Origin: UBA11524 sp051883695
GTDB taxonomy: Bacteria; Bacillota; Clostridia; Christensenellales; Aristaeellaceae
Direction: 5' to 3'
DNA: 64,000 nt
NCBI GenBank assembly: GCA_051883695.1
Contig: JBJEUF010000021.1
Span: forward strand, 18,975-82,974
In this document: positions 51,640 to 59,382 of the stretch, in pieces
Layout: each line of letters opens with the position of its first letter
Numbering within the stretch: position 1 is the stretch's first letter
Position numbers and translations under genes: made by a program
The notes under the pieces: generated by a model
Database searches by the model: none
Seen by the model: the letters and a program-made list of their open reading frames with translations, nothing else
Told to the model about the DNA's origin: nothing

Positions 51640-53191
51640 CGAACTGTATTTCCCCGATACGGGCGACGGCATGTACCGCAATCCGGTGCTGTTCTGCGAT
51701 TATTCCGACCCGGATGCGATCCGCGTGGGCGATACCTATTACATGACCGCGTCCTCCTTCAATTATGTGCCCGGGCTGCCGATTCTGACATCTAAGGATC
51801 TGGTCAACTGGGAGCTGCGCAATTACGCGCTGGAAAGCATCCCTGCGCCGGGCTATGAGCTGCCGCGTCATGCCTGCGGCGTCTGGGCGCCTGCCATCCG
51901 CTGGCATGAGGGCTGCTTCTACATTTTCTACGGGATGCCGGATGAGGGCATCTACATGGTTCGCGCACAGGATGCCCTGGGCGCGTGGGAAAAGCCGGTT
52001 CTGGTGCTGCCGGGCAAGGGCCTGATTGATCCCTGTCCCTTCTGGGATGAGGACGGGCGGGCCTACGTTGTCCATGGCTATGCAAACAGCCGCATCGGGT
52101 TCAAGAGCCGCCTGGGCATCTTCCCCATCAGCCCGGATGGCACGCGCGCCATCGGGGAGGATCATCTGATCTTCGACGGAACCGGGGCGCATCCGACCAT
52201 CGAAGGGCCGAAGGTCTATCGGCGGAACGGCTGGTACTATATCTTCGCGCCCGCAGGTGGCGTGGCGACGGGCTGGCAGACGGTGCTGCGCAGCCGGCAT
52301 CTCATGGGGCCCTACGAGGATCGGATCGTGCTGATGCAGGGAGAAAGCGAAATCAACGGCCCGCATCAGGGCGCGTGGGTGGATACGCCGGAGGGGCAGG
52401 ACTGGTTCCTGCATTTCCAGAGCCGTGGCCTGTACGGCCGCATCACCCATCTGCAGCCCATGACCTGGAATGAGGACGACTGGCCGGTGATCGGCGCGCC
52501 GGTGGAAGGAGAAACCTGGGGAATCCCGGTGGAGACCTATCCCAAGCCCCTGGGGGCTGCAAGCAAGCCGCTGTCCCTGCAATCCAGCGATGGCTTTTCC
52601 GGACGGCTGGGCCTGCAGTGGCAGTTCATGGGCAATCAGCGGGAGGACTTCTACGCCCTGACGGATAGCGGGCTGCGCCTCTATGCGGTAACGCAGCCCG
52701 ATGACAGCGGACTGCTGTGGCATTGCCCCAATGCACTGACGCAGAAGATTGCCTGTCCGGCCTTTACGGCAGAGGTGGAGGTAGATGTCTCCGGCTTGCA
52801 GTCCGGGGCGCAGGCCGGCGTGTGCGTGCTGGGCGGGCAGTATGCCTATGCGGCGCTTCGCCGGGAAGAGGATGGAATCAAATTGGTCTATGTGGAGTCC
52901 GAGGGCGCGGCGGTTGCGGAGATCATCCGGGAAAGCGTGACAGGCATACCGGAAACGCTGGCTTTCCGCCTGACGCTGCTGCCGACCGGGTATGACACGG
53001 CTGCGCTGGTGTTTGAATACCGCACGGAGCAGCGGTGGCATTGGCTGGGGAAACCCTTTGAGCCGGGAAGACATACCTGGGTGGGCGCACGGATTGGCCT
53101 GTTCGCGATGTCCATAACAGGCAGTGATCGGGGCTATGCGGATTTTGGCAGCTTCACGGTGAAAGCGGCGGATACGGTGGAGTGCCTGTAG
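51632..53191 (+). CDS. GH43 family glycosidase (arabinofuranosidase/xylosidase-like)
   Basis: The ATG at 51632 overlaps the previous stop; 519 residues. The five-bladed propeller has the base in YSDPDAIRVG (Asp26), the pKa modulator in LIDPCPFWDEDG (Asp133) and the acid in IEGPKV (Glu191). NYVPGLPILTSKDLVNW is typical of the GH43_12-like group. The last 190 residues are a concanavalin-like beta-sandwich (AGVCVLGGQYAYAALRRE). There is no signal peptide. It probably removes arabinose or xylose side chains from pectic fragments. It is the last gene of the operon, followed by a hairpin array. Confidence 0.92.
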   Translation: MSDELYFPDTGDGMYRNPVLFCDYSDPDAIRVGDTYYMTASSFNYVPGLPILTSKDLVNWELRNYALESIPAPGYELPRHACGVWAPAIRWHEGCFYIFYGMPDEGIYMVRAQDALGAWEKPVLVLPGKGLIDPCPFWDEDGRAYVVHGYANSRIGFKSRLGIFPISPDGTRAIGEDHLIFDGTGAHPTIEGPKVYRRNGWYYIFAPAGGVATGWQTVLRSRHLMGPYEDRIVLMQGESEINGPHQGAWVDTPEGQDWFLHFQSRGLYGRITHLQPMTWNEDDWPVIGAPVEGETWGIPVETYPKPLGAASKPLSLQSSDGFSGRLGLQWQFMGNQREDFYALTDSGLRLYAVTQPDDSGLLWHCPNALTQKIACPAFTAEVEVDVSGLQSGAQAGVCVLGGQYAYAALRREEDGIKLVYVESEGAAVAEIIRESVTGIPETLAFRLTLLPTGYDTAALVFEYRTEQRWHWLGKPFEPGRHTWVGARIGLFAMSITGSDRGYADFGSFTVKAADTVECL

Positions 53192-53515
53192 GGCATTCCG
53201 CAGCATTACGAGATGGGCATAAGCAAACTCCCCTGTCCCGACCGGAACAGGGGAGTCAGGGCATCGACAAAGTGCCTTCAGCACTTTGTCGAGGTTTCGC
53301 ACTCACTCACTGGTCGAACGGCAAGCCGTTCGACCGGCCGTTCGTTCGTGTAAGGAGGCGATTTCTGACGAAATCGCGCGAAAATCGCCGCGCATGTCGC
53401 CGATTTTCGATCTAAAGTCGAAGGGCCTGCGGGCCCTCCGACGCCACCCATGGGTTTGTTGATAGTCTGACTCCCCTGTCCCGACCGGAACAGGGGAGTC
53501 CTTATGCCGTTGTGA
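53192..53515. other. Gene-free region between convergent GH43 and Re-citrate synthase-like genes
   Basis: 324 bp without a credible gene. Almost all of it (53227-53499) is an array of seven hairpins described separately. There is no U-tract for either direction, so ordinary termination is not apparent. Confidence 0.7.
53227..53499. repeat. Hairpin array bracketed by two identical 30-bp palindromes
   Basis: A 30-bp palindrome with arms ACTCCCCTGT/ACAGGGGAGT and loop CCCGACCGGA occurs at 53227-53256 and identically, in the same orientation, at 53470-53499. Between them lie TCGACAAAGTGC/GCACTTTGTCGA (53264-53292), GGTCGAACGG/CCGTTCGACC (53312-53335), GCGATTTC/GAAATCGC (53358-53377), CGAAAATCG/CGATTTTCG (53379-53409) and a GTCGAAGGGCC stem (53417-53442, one mismatch). 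All other stems are perfect. Such density cannot be chance. It could be an inserted structured element or an RNA. Confidence 0.8.
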
Positions 53516-54910
53516 TCAGTGGGACTTGTGGAACAGCAGTCGCTCGTAGCGCTCCACATCGGCGTTGCGGGTCATGATCTCCAGCTCCTCGTCGCCCATG
53601 ACCGTGTTGCGGCCGTTGGCGTACTGCTCGGCGACCATCTCGCGCACCGCCACAACCAGCGGATCGTTCTTGTCGATGACCTGATCGTCCTTGAGGCGGA
53701 AGTAGCCGTTCATCCAGTGCGCCACGCCGGCCAGACCGCTGGTGGCGTCCACCGCGACCAGCGCGGGACGGTTGAGCAGCTTGGCGGTATCGAAGATGTT
53801 GTATATCTCCTCGTCCTTGAGCAGGCCGTCCGCATGGATGCCTGCGCGGGTCACGTTGAAGTGACGGCCCACAAAGGGCTGACGGGGGCTGATTTCCAGG
53901 CCGATCTCGCGCTCCATGTAGTCCGCCATATCGGTGATGGCGCTCAGGTCCATGCCGTCGGTGGTGCCGCGCAGGGAGGCATATTCGATCGCCATGGCTT
54001 CCAGCGGACAGTTGCCCGTGCGCTCGCCGATGCCCAGAATGGAGCAGTTGATGGAGGAGCAGCCGTACATCCACGCGGTGCCCGCGTTGGTCACAACCTT
54101 GTAGAAGTCATTGTGCCCGTGCCATTCCAGCATGTCGGAGGGAACGTGGGCATAATGGCGCAGACCGTAGATGATGCCCGGCACGCTGCGGGGCGTGGCC
54201 GCGCCGTAATAGGACACGCCGTAGCCCATCGTATCGCAGGCGCGGATCTTGATGGGGATTCCGGCTTCCTCGGACAGCTCCATCAGCTCCTCCGCAAAGG
54301 GCAGCACAAAGCCGTAGAAGTCCGCGCGGGTGATGTCCTCAAAATGGCAGCGGGGCTTGATGCCGCGATCCAGCGCCGACTTGATGACGCCCAGATACTT
54401 GTCGCGGGCCTTGGCGCGGGTCAGCTTCATCTTGTTGAAGATGTGATAATCGGAGCAGGAAACCAGGATGCCGGTTTCCTCGATGCCCTCGTTTTTGACC
54501 AGCTCGAAGTCCTTTTCGTTCGCGCGGATCCAGGTGGTGATTTCCGGGAATTTCAACCCCAGCTCCTGACAGGCGTGCAGCGCCTGCCGGTCCTTCTCCG
54601 TATAGACGAAGAACTCGGACTGGCGCACCAGCCCCTTGGGGCCGCCCAGACGGTTCAGGAGCTTGAAGAGATGCACGATCTGATCCACCGTGAAGGGGCT
54701 GACGGATTGCTGCCCATCACGGAAGGTCGTGTCCGTCATCCAGATTTCCTCCGGCATGTCCGGCGGCACATGGCGCATGTTGAACGCAATCTTCGGGACG
54801 GACTCATAATCAAAGACCTCCCGATACAGATTGGGCTCGGCAACGTCCTGCAGCTCATACTGATACCGGGCCTGCATGAGCAGATTCTGCTTCTCGTCAT
54901 ATTTCAGCAT
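53516..54910 (-). CDS. Homocitrate/isopropylmalate synthase-family protein, candidate Re-citrate synthase
   Basis: The ATG at 54910 (MLKYDEKQNLLMQARYQ) follows AAGGAGG by 9 nt; 464 residues. It is an HMGL-like TIM barrel with MTDTTFRDGQQS at the metal/acyl-CoA site, PRCHFEDITRADFYGF, and EWHGHNDFYKVV carrying the conserved H-x-H. It lacks the LeuA regulatory domain of leucine biosynthesis. This sequence type includes the Re-face citrate synthase of anaerobes such as Clostridium kluyveri, so condensation of oxaloacetate and acetyl-CoA is the best guess. It is cotranscribed with an aminotransferase, consistent with the route to glutamate. Function as homocitrate synthase remains possible. Confidence 0.8.
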   Translation of the reverse strand: MLKYDEKQNLLMQARYQYELQDVAEPNLYREVFDYESVPKIAFNMRHVPPDMPEEIWMTDTTFRDGQQSVSPFTVDQIVHLFKLLNRLGGPKGLVRQSEFFVYTEKDRQALHACQELGLKFPEITTWIRANEKDFELVKNEGIEETGILVSCSDYHIFNKMKLTRAKARDKYLGVIKSALDRGIKPRCHFEDITRADFYGFVLPFAEELMELSEEAGIPIKIRACDTMGYGVSYYGAATPRSVPGIIYGLRHYAHVPSDMLEWHGHNDFYKVVTNAGTAWMYGCSSINCSILGIGERTGNCPLEAMAIEYASLRGTTDGMDLSAITDMADYMEREIGLEISPRQPFVGRHFNVTRAGIHADGLLKDEEIYNIFDTAKLLNRPALVAVDATSGLAGVAHWMNGYFRLKDDQVIDKNDPLVVAVREMVAEQYANGRNTVMGDEELEIMTRNADVERYERLLFHKSH

Positions 54911-54965
54911 CCGTTTCAACCTCCTTGTTCACGGATTGATGCTTGGGGATATCCTGCTGCGGGGC

Positions 54966-56180
54966 TTACCAGGGCGTATCGGTCAGCTCGGTGACGAACT
55001 GCTCGATGCGGTTGAGGCCCTCCATGCACAGATCCTTGGCGACCGCATAGGACAGGCGGCAGAAGCCCTCGGCCTCAAACGCGCTGCCGGGCACCACCGC
55101 CACATGCTGCTCTGCCAGAAGCAGCTCGGCAAAGGTCCGGCTCGTCTCAATGACGCGGCCATGATAGCTCTTGCCCAGAATCTGCTTGATGTTCAACATG
55201 ATGTAGAAGGCGCCCTGCGGCTTGCGGCAGGAAAGCCCGGGAATCTGGTTGATTCTTTCCACCATTGCGTCCCGGCGGGCCTGGAACTCCGCCACCATCG
55301 CCTGAACGCAGCTCTCGTCCTCGTTCTGCAGCGCCTTCATGGCGGCGTACTGGGCGATGGAGTTGGCGTTGGAGGTCGCGTGGGACTGGAAGCTGGCCAT
55401 CGCCTTGATCTCCTGCAGCGGGCCTGCCACATAGCCGATGCGCCAGCCCGTCATCGCGTAGGCCTTGGACATGCCGTTGACGACGAAGGTCTGGTTCTTG
55501 ATCGTTTCGCCGATGTTCGCAATGGAAAAGTGCTTTTCCCCATCGTAGATCAGCTTTTCATAGATTTCGTCCGACACCACATAGAAGGGATGGCTCACCG
55601 CCAGATCCGCCACGAACTGCAGCTTCTCGCGGGGCCAGATGCTGCCGTTGGGGTTGGAAGGGCTGGTGATGATCATCGCCTTTGTGCGGCGGGTCACGCG
55701 GGAGGCGATGTCGCTCCTGTGGGGGATGAAGTTGGTGGACTCATCCGTGGGGATGAACACCGGCACGCCGCCGGCCATGCGCACCATTTCCGGGTAGGAC
55801 ACCCAGCAGGGCGTGGGGATGAGCACCTCGTCGCCGGGATCGATGATCGCCTGGAACACATTGTACAGGCTGTGCTTCGCGCCGGAGGACACGACGATGT
55901 CCTGCGGCTTGTAGTACAGATCGTTGTCGCGCTCGAGCTTGTCGCAGATGGCCTTGCGCAGCTCATAGGTACCGGAGGCGGGCGTATAGCGCGTCATGCC
56001 CTTGTCGAGCGCTTCCTTCGCCGCGTCGATGATATACTGGGGCGTCGGGAAATCCGGCTCGCCCACGCCAAAGCCGATCACATCCACGCCTCTGCTCTTC
56101 ATTTCCTTCGCGCGCGCGTCGATGGCCAGCGTCGGAGATGGCGAAATGCTCTGACAGCGGTGAGATACGGTAAGTGCCAT
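54966..56180 (-). CDS. Class I pyridoxal-phosphate aminotransferase (aspartate aminotransferase-like)
   Basis: The ATG at 56180 (MALTVSHRCQSISPSPTLAIDARAKEM) follows AGGAGG by 9 nt; 404 residues. It belongs to the AAT fold type I family: GEPDFPTP, YTPASGTYELR, TSPSNPNGS, VSDEIYEKL, the PLP lysine in NGMSKAYAMTGWRIGY, and a C-terminal arginine in FCRLSYA. Aspartate/2-oxoglutarate or similar transamination is likely. It is the first gene of a two-gene operon with the citrate synthase-like gene, joining oxaloacetate and 2-oxoglutarate chemistry. Confidence 0.92.
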   Translation of the reverse strand: MALTVSHRCQSISPSPTLAIDARAKEMKSRGVDVIGFGVGEPDFPTPQYIIDAAKEALDKGMTRYTPASGTYELRKAICDKLERDNDLYYKPQDIVVSSGAKHSLYNVFQAIIDPGDEVLIPTPCWVSYPEMVRMAGGVPVFIPTDESTNFIPHRSDIASRVTRRTKAMIITSPSNPNGSIWPREKLQFVADLAVSHPFYVVSDEIYEKLIYDGEKHFSIANIGETIKNQTFVVNGMSKAYAMTGWRIGYVAGPLQEIKAMASFQSHATSNANSIAQYAAMKALQNEDESCVQAMVAEFQARRDAMVERINQIPGLSCRKPQGAFYIMLNIKQILGKSYHGRVIETSRTFAELLLAEQHVAVVPGSAFEAEGFCRLSYAVAKDLCMEGLNRIEQFVTELTDTPW

Positions 56181-56264
56181 GATGGAATGCCTCCTGCATT
56201 TCTCTGTATTGCCTCTGTGGCCCCGTTCATACGATGCATACAGTATTTTGCGGTAACGGTCACT

Positions 56265-56293
56265 ATTATATTCCCTTTTTCGCAGCAAATCAA
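56265..56293 (-). promoter_or_regulatory. Promoter of the aminotransferase operon
   Basis: On the minus strand TTGATT (56293-56288), 17 bp, consensus TATAAT (56270-56265), with a leader of about 80 nt. Confidence 0.85.
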
Positions 56294-56334
56294 TAGCAAA
56301 TGCAGAAAAAATGCATTAAGTCATTACTGCTCCT

Positions 56335-56382
56335 GCAAAAGGCCCCCGGCAGCACCGGTTGTGTTCCGGTTTCTGCCGGGGA
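56335..56382 (-). terminator. Terminator after the gene at 56437
   Basis: CCCCGGCAG type arms (56343-56352 with 56374-56382) enclose a second stem ACCGG/CCGGT. On the minus strand the hairpin is followed by CCTTTTGC. Confidence 0.8.
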
Positions 56383-56436
56383 CAAAATGCATATCGGATG
56401 CAGTTTTCCGTCATTTTTGCGACATTTTCCACAGGG

Positions 56437-57501
56437 TCAGCTCAGGGTCGCGTCCTTTTCGGCGGTCAGAACAGGCTTGCCGGTACCGGTGTAGGCTACA
56501 TAGAAGCAGGTCTCCGCCGCGCTGACATAGACCGTCAGGAGCAGGTTGGCCATCATGTAGAGCGTGTAGCCAATCACGCCGCCAAACAGCATGGTCCCCA
56601 GCCCCATCACAGCAGACACCAGCAGCGCCCAGCCGATGAAGGACAGCTCCAGGCTGAACAGCTCCAGCTTGCGGTGGCGCATCAGCTGCCAGCTGACGCG
56701 GATGCAGGCATTGGGGCTGCGCGTCGGATCGTCCACGAAGGCTACGGACGCGAAGGCATAGTGCAGCATGGCCCGCACCCCCAGCACCATCGAGACAACC
56801 ATGCCTGCCAGCATCAGGAACATGCACACCGATATCATCGCAGGAACGAAAGCCGCCAGGAGCGCGGCCAGGAGCATCAGCGCCATGCCGGGCAGCGTCC
56901 AGGCATACACGCGGACAAGCATCCACAGATAAACCAGCAGTGCTTTGGGCGCGTGGCGGAGCGCCGACAGGCCGCCCCCGAGCGTCACCTCCCGCTGGCG
57001 CACCGCAAGCAGCAGCGCGTGGTTGAGCGCCACCTGCAGCATCGGCGCCAGCAGCAGCTCCAGCGCCAGCATGCCGAGGAGAATCGCTCCCTTTTCCTGC
57101 AGGAACTGCCCGATGGCTGCGTACATCCTCTGCGTGAGCTCATCGGACTGTGCGCTTATCCGCGCCGCATAGGCGATGCCGGATTGCAGCGCACCGGTGT
57201 CTCCGCTGTCCTCAGCCGCAGGGTTCGCGATCGTGGACAGGTATGTGAAATCCACTTCCGTCAGGAACCTCTGCATGTCCTCCAGCACCGGTTCGACATA
57301 CGCATTCAGGCTGGCGCCGGTCACCTGCGTTACCGTGTTGCCGATCAGCCCGGGCAGCGCCGCGATCAGGGCAAGCACAAGCAGCACCGACATGGTCGGC
57401 TTGATGACCGTCATCGCCCAGCGGCGAAAAACAAAGCCGGGAATCTGCCCCTGGATCGTCTGGGGCGTGTCATGAGGGGTCTGATTCATGATCCATGTCA
57501 T
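56437..57501 (-). CDS. Multi-pass membrane protein (DUF975-like)
   Basis: This 354-residue protein begins at 57501 inside the end of the upstream gene (32-bp overlap), with AAAGGA close to the start. It has about six to seven hydrophobic segments, the first near residues 35-55. Then comes a soluble loop of about 75 residues, and GGGLSALRHAPKALLVYLWM and DDPTRSPNACIRVSWQLMRHRKLELFSLELSFIGW, a pattern seen in DUF975 membrane proteins. Function unknown; expression with the O-antigen-ligase-like gene suggests envelope work. Confidence 0.75.
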   Translation of the reverse strand: MTWIMNQTPHDTPQTIQGQIPGFVFRRWAMTVIKPTMSVLLVLALIAALPGLIGNTVTQVTGASLNAYVEPVLEDMQRFLTEVDFTYLSTIANPAAEDSGDTGALQSGIAYAARISAQSDELTQRMYAAIGQFLQEKGAILLGMLALELLLAPMLQVALNHALLLAVRQREVTLGGGLSALRHAPKALLVYLWMLVRVYAWTLPGMALMLLAALLAAFVPAMISVCMFLMLAGMVVSMVLGVRAMLHYAFASVAFVDDPTRSPNACIRVSWQLMRHRKLELFSLELSFIGWALLVSAVMGLGTMLFGGVIGYTLYMMANLLLTVYVSAAETCFYVAYTGTGKPVLTAEKDATLS

Positions 57502-59032
57502 CCTTTCCGTATTCGTCCATTGGGGGTTTCTCCTGCGGCGCGGTTGCTGCCAGCATCCCCAGCGCCGCCCAGAACATCGGCGTCACCAGACAGATGCTGA
57601 AGGTGAACATCCCCTGCGCCAGATAGCAGAGCACAGCCAGCGTCAGCGGCAGCGCGGCTTCGTCCCGTTCCGCCCGCTTCAGCCCGTAGGCTACCGCCCC
57701 TGCGCACAGCAGGAGGAACATCCACATCGCCGGCAGGCCGCTGTTGCTCAGCACCGCCAGCAGCAGGTTGTGCGGGTTGTCAAAGCGCTGCACGAGGGAT
57801 TGCCCCGTCCGCCAGAGGTAATCGTCCATCGCGTACAGGAAGGTATCCGGGCCGGTGCCCCACAGGAGGTTCCGCCGGGACATCTCCAGCGTCAGCCGCC
57901 AGATGCCGATCCGCTCCGAGCCGTAGGCATCCTGCGCCCGCCCGTGCAGGATCTCCTGCAGCTCCCACAGGCCGTTGCCCGCCGGAATCGGCAGCACATA
58001 CAGCGCCAGCAGCACCGCCAGCACCGCCGCCAGTCCAAGCGCCGCAACCGCCATGCGCGGAAGCGCCCTTCCCGGATGCTTCCGGACAACGGGCGCAATG
58101 CCGATGAATCCCGCGCCCAGCGCCGCCACAAGCAGCTTCCGCCACTGCAGGGCATGGGGGAAAACCAGCGTCTCCGTCCCGTCCAGCCACGGCAGCCCCA
58201 ACAGCAGCCGCAGGCTCAGCAGGAGGAGGGTACCGCCGAGGATCACCGTCACCCGCCAGCGGCTCCGGGGCGCGCGCAGCGCCAGCAGCCCCAGGGCAAA
58301 CAGCAGCACGGCCAGCATCACCAGCCCGCACTGTACCTCCATCAGGAACAGCAGCAGGATACCCGTCAGCCCTGCGCAAAGCCACAGACCTCTGGGCTTT
58401 TCCATCCTGGCGAAGCCCGTCAGCAGCAGCGGCATCACGATGGCCGCATAGCCCACCACCATGTCGATGTTGCCGATGGTGCCCTGAAACTCATAGTTGG
58501 TATAGATGCTCGTTCCCGCCGGAAAGAGCTCCAGCACATTGATCTCCTGATACTGCAGCGCCACAATCCCGCCGTAGGCCAGCAGCGTGATCGCCGCCGC
58601 GTCCATCACATACCGCAGCTTCACCCGCGTCAGGCTCAGGCACAGGAAGATCAGCCCGTAGCACCCCTGCGTGATGAGCCCCTCATAACGTTTCGCGCCG
58701 TAGATCACCGTCAGCTGCCCGGCGTCGTTGTTGTAATCCGCCCACGAGCCAAAGGCCGCCGACAGCGCTACCAGCCCGAAATACGCCAGTGCGGCGCCAT
58801 GCAGCCATGTCAGGCGCAGTGACCGCCGGAGCTTCCGCTCTCTGGCCAGCGTGAGCAGCATATACGCGCAAGCTGCGACCGTCACGGCGGTCAGCATCAG
58901 CATCCCGATCCATTTGGAGCGGGTGATGCGCGAGTAGCTGCCGTCCTGCCACAGGGGGAACAGCGCCAGCCAGAGGATCGCCAGAACCGTTGTGAGCCAC
59001 TCAGAGCAGCTTTCCCGCCGTTGTGTCCTCAC
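57470..59032 (-). CDS. O-antigen ligase/Wzy-like polytopic membrane protein
   Basis: The GTG at 59032 (VRTQRRESCSEW) is 8 nt after AAAGGAG; 520 residues. It has 12 or so membrane helices. The large outside loop near the C-terminus has IGIWRLTLEMSRRNLLWGTGPDTFLYAM and RFDNPHNLLLAVLSNSGLPAM, the hallmark of Wzy_C/WaaL-type glycan ligases and polymerases. In a Firmicute this would act on teichoic, capsular or glycoprotein glycans. No glycosyltransferases lie nearby, so the substrate is open. Confidence 0.85.
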   Translation of the reverse strand: MRTQRRESCSEWLTTVLAILWLALFPLWQDGSYSRITRSKWIGMLMLTAVTVAACAYMLLTLARERKLRRSLRLTWLHGAALAYFGLVALSAAFGSWADYNNDAGQLTVIYGAKRYEGLITQGCYGLIFLCLSLTRVKLRYVMDAAAITLLAYGGIVALQYQEINVLELFPAGTSIYTNYEFQGTIGNIDMVVGYAAIVMPLLLTGFARMEKPRGLWLCAGLTGILLLFLMEVQCGLVMLAVLLFALGLLALRAPRSRWRVTVILGGTLLLLSLRLLLGLPWLDGTETLVFPHALQWRKLLVAALGAGFIGIAPVVRKHPGRALPRMAVAALGLAAVLAVLLALYVLPIPAGNGLWELQEILHGRAQDAYGSERIGIWRLTLEMSRRNLLWGTGPDTFLYAMDDYLWRTGQSLVQRFDNPHNLLLAVLSNSGLPAMWMFLLLCAGAVAYGLKRAERDEAALPLTLAVLCYLAQGMFTFSICLVTPMFWAALGMLAATAPQEKPPMDEYGKDDMDHESDPS

Positions 59033-59057
59033 AGGCAGCACTCCTTTCCTGATGAAT

Positions 59058-59086
59058 ACGATAACACAACTGCCGTCCTGTTGCAA
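59058..59086 (-). promoter_or_regulatory. Promoter of the O-antigen-ligase-like gene
   Basis: On the minus strand TTGCAA (59086-59081), 17 bp, TATCGT (59063-59058), 25 bp before the GTG start. Confidence 0.65.
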
Positions 59087-59184
59087 GGGGAAAGCGGTCT
59101 GTCATAGGGCAGCCCCATTCAAAAATACCAGATTGTACAGGATTGCATCAGATCATCGGCATTCCTGATCCTTTTGTGAAAGGC

Positions 59185-59244
59185 GTGTTTCGCTTCTGCG
59201 GAAGCGAGGAGGGGGCTTTCCGATCGCCCCCTCCACCCCTTCGG
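59185..59244 (-). repeat. 60-bp intergenic hairpin repeat, copy C
   Basis: Read on the minus strand it is identical at all 60 positions to 21913-21972. It contains the same 9-bp stem and GATCGGAAA loop. Sequence outside the 60 bp is not shared beyond a few bases, so the unit has sharp borders. Confidence 0.85.
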
Positions 59245-59340
59245 CTGCAATCTTGGTTATTTGTTTTGATTAAGGTTGCTCTGGGACTGCCATTCCTATA
59301 TCCTGTCATTTCCGTACGAACCCGGATGATTGCGAAACGT

Positions 59341-59373
59341 AAAGAGGAAGCCGTTGCTTGTCCGGCTTCCTCT
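59341..59373 (-). terminator. Terminator after the GNAT-mannose isomerase gene
   Basis: AGAGGAAGCCG (59343-59353) pairs with CGGCTTCCTCT (59363-59373). The minus strand continues into a short TTT run. Confidence 0.7.
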
Positions 59374-59382
59374 TCCGTACCG

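Larger units (their letters stand above)
59033..59382. other. Gene-free region: promoter, repeat copy C and terminator
   Basis: 350 bp without a gene. It holds the promoter of the O-antigen-ligase-like gene (59058-59086), the 60-bp hairpin repeat copy C (59185-59244), and the terminator of the GNAT-mannose isomerase gene (59341-59373). Confidence 0.75.

Noticed and set aside
49111..51681. An 856-codon open frame on the minus strand
   Set aside because: It is antisense to GH105 and the serine hydrolase, both with intact catalytic motifs and coupled starts.
53227..53499. CRISPR array
   Set aside because: Only two copies of the 30-bp palindrome, a single 213-bp interval instead of regular spacers, and no cas genes.
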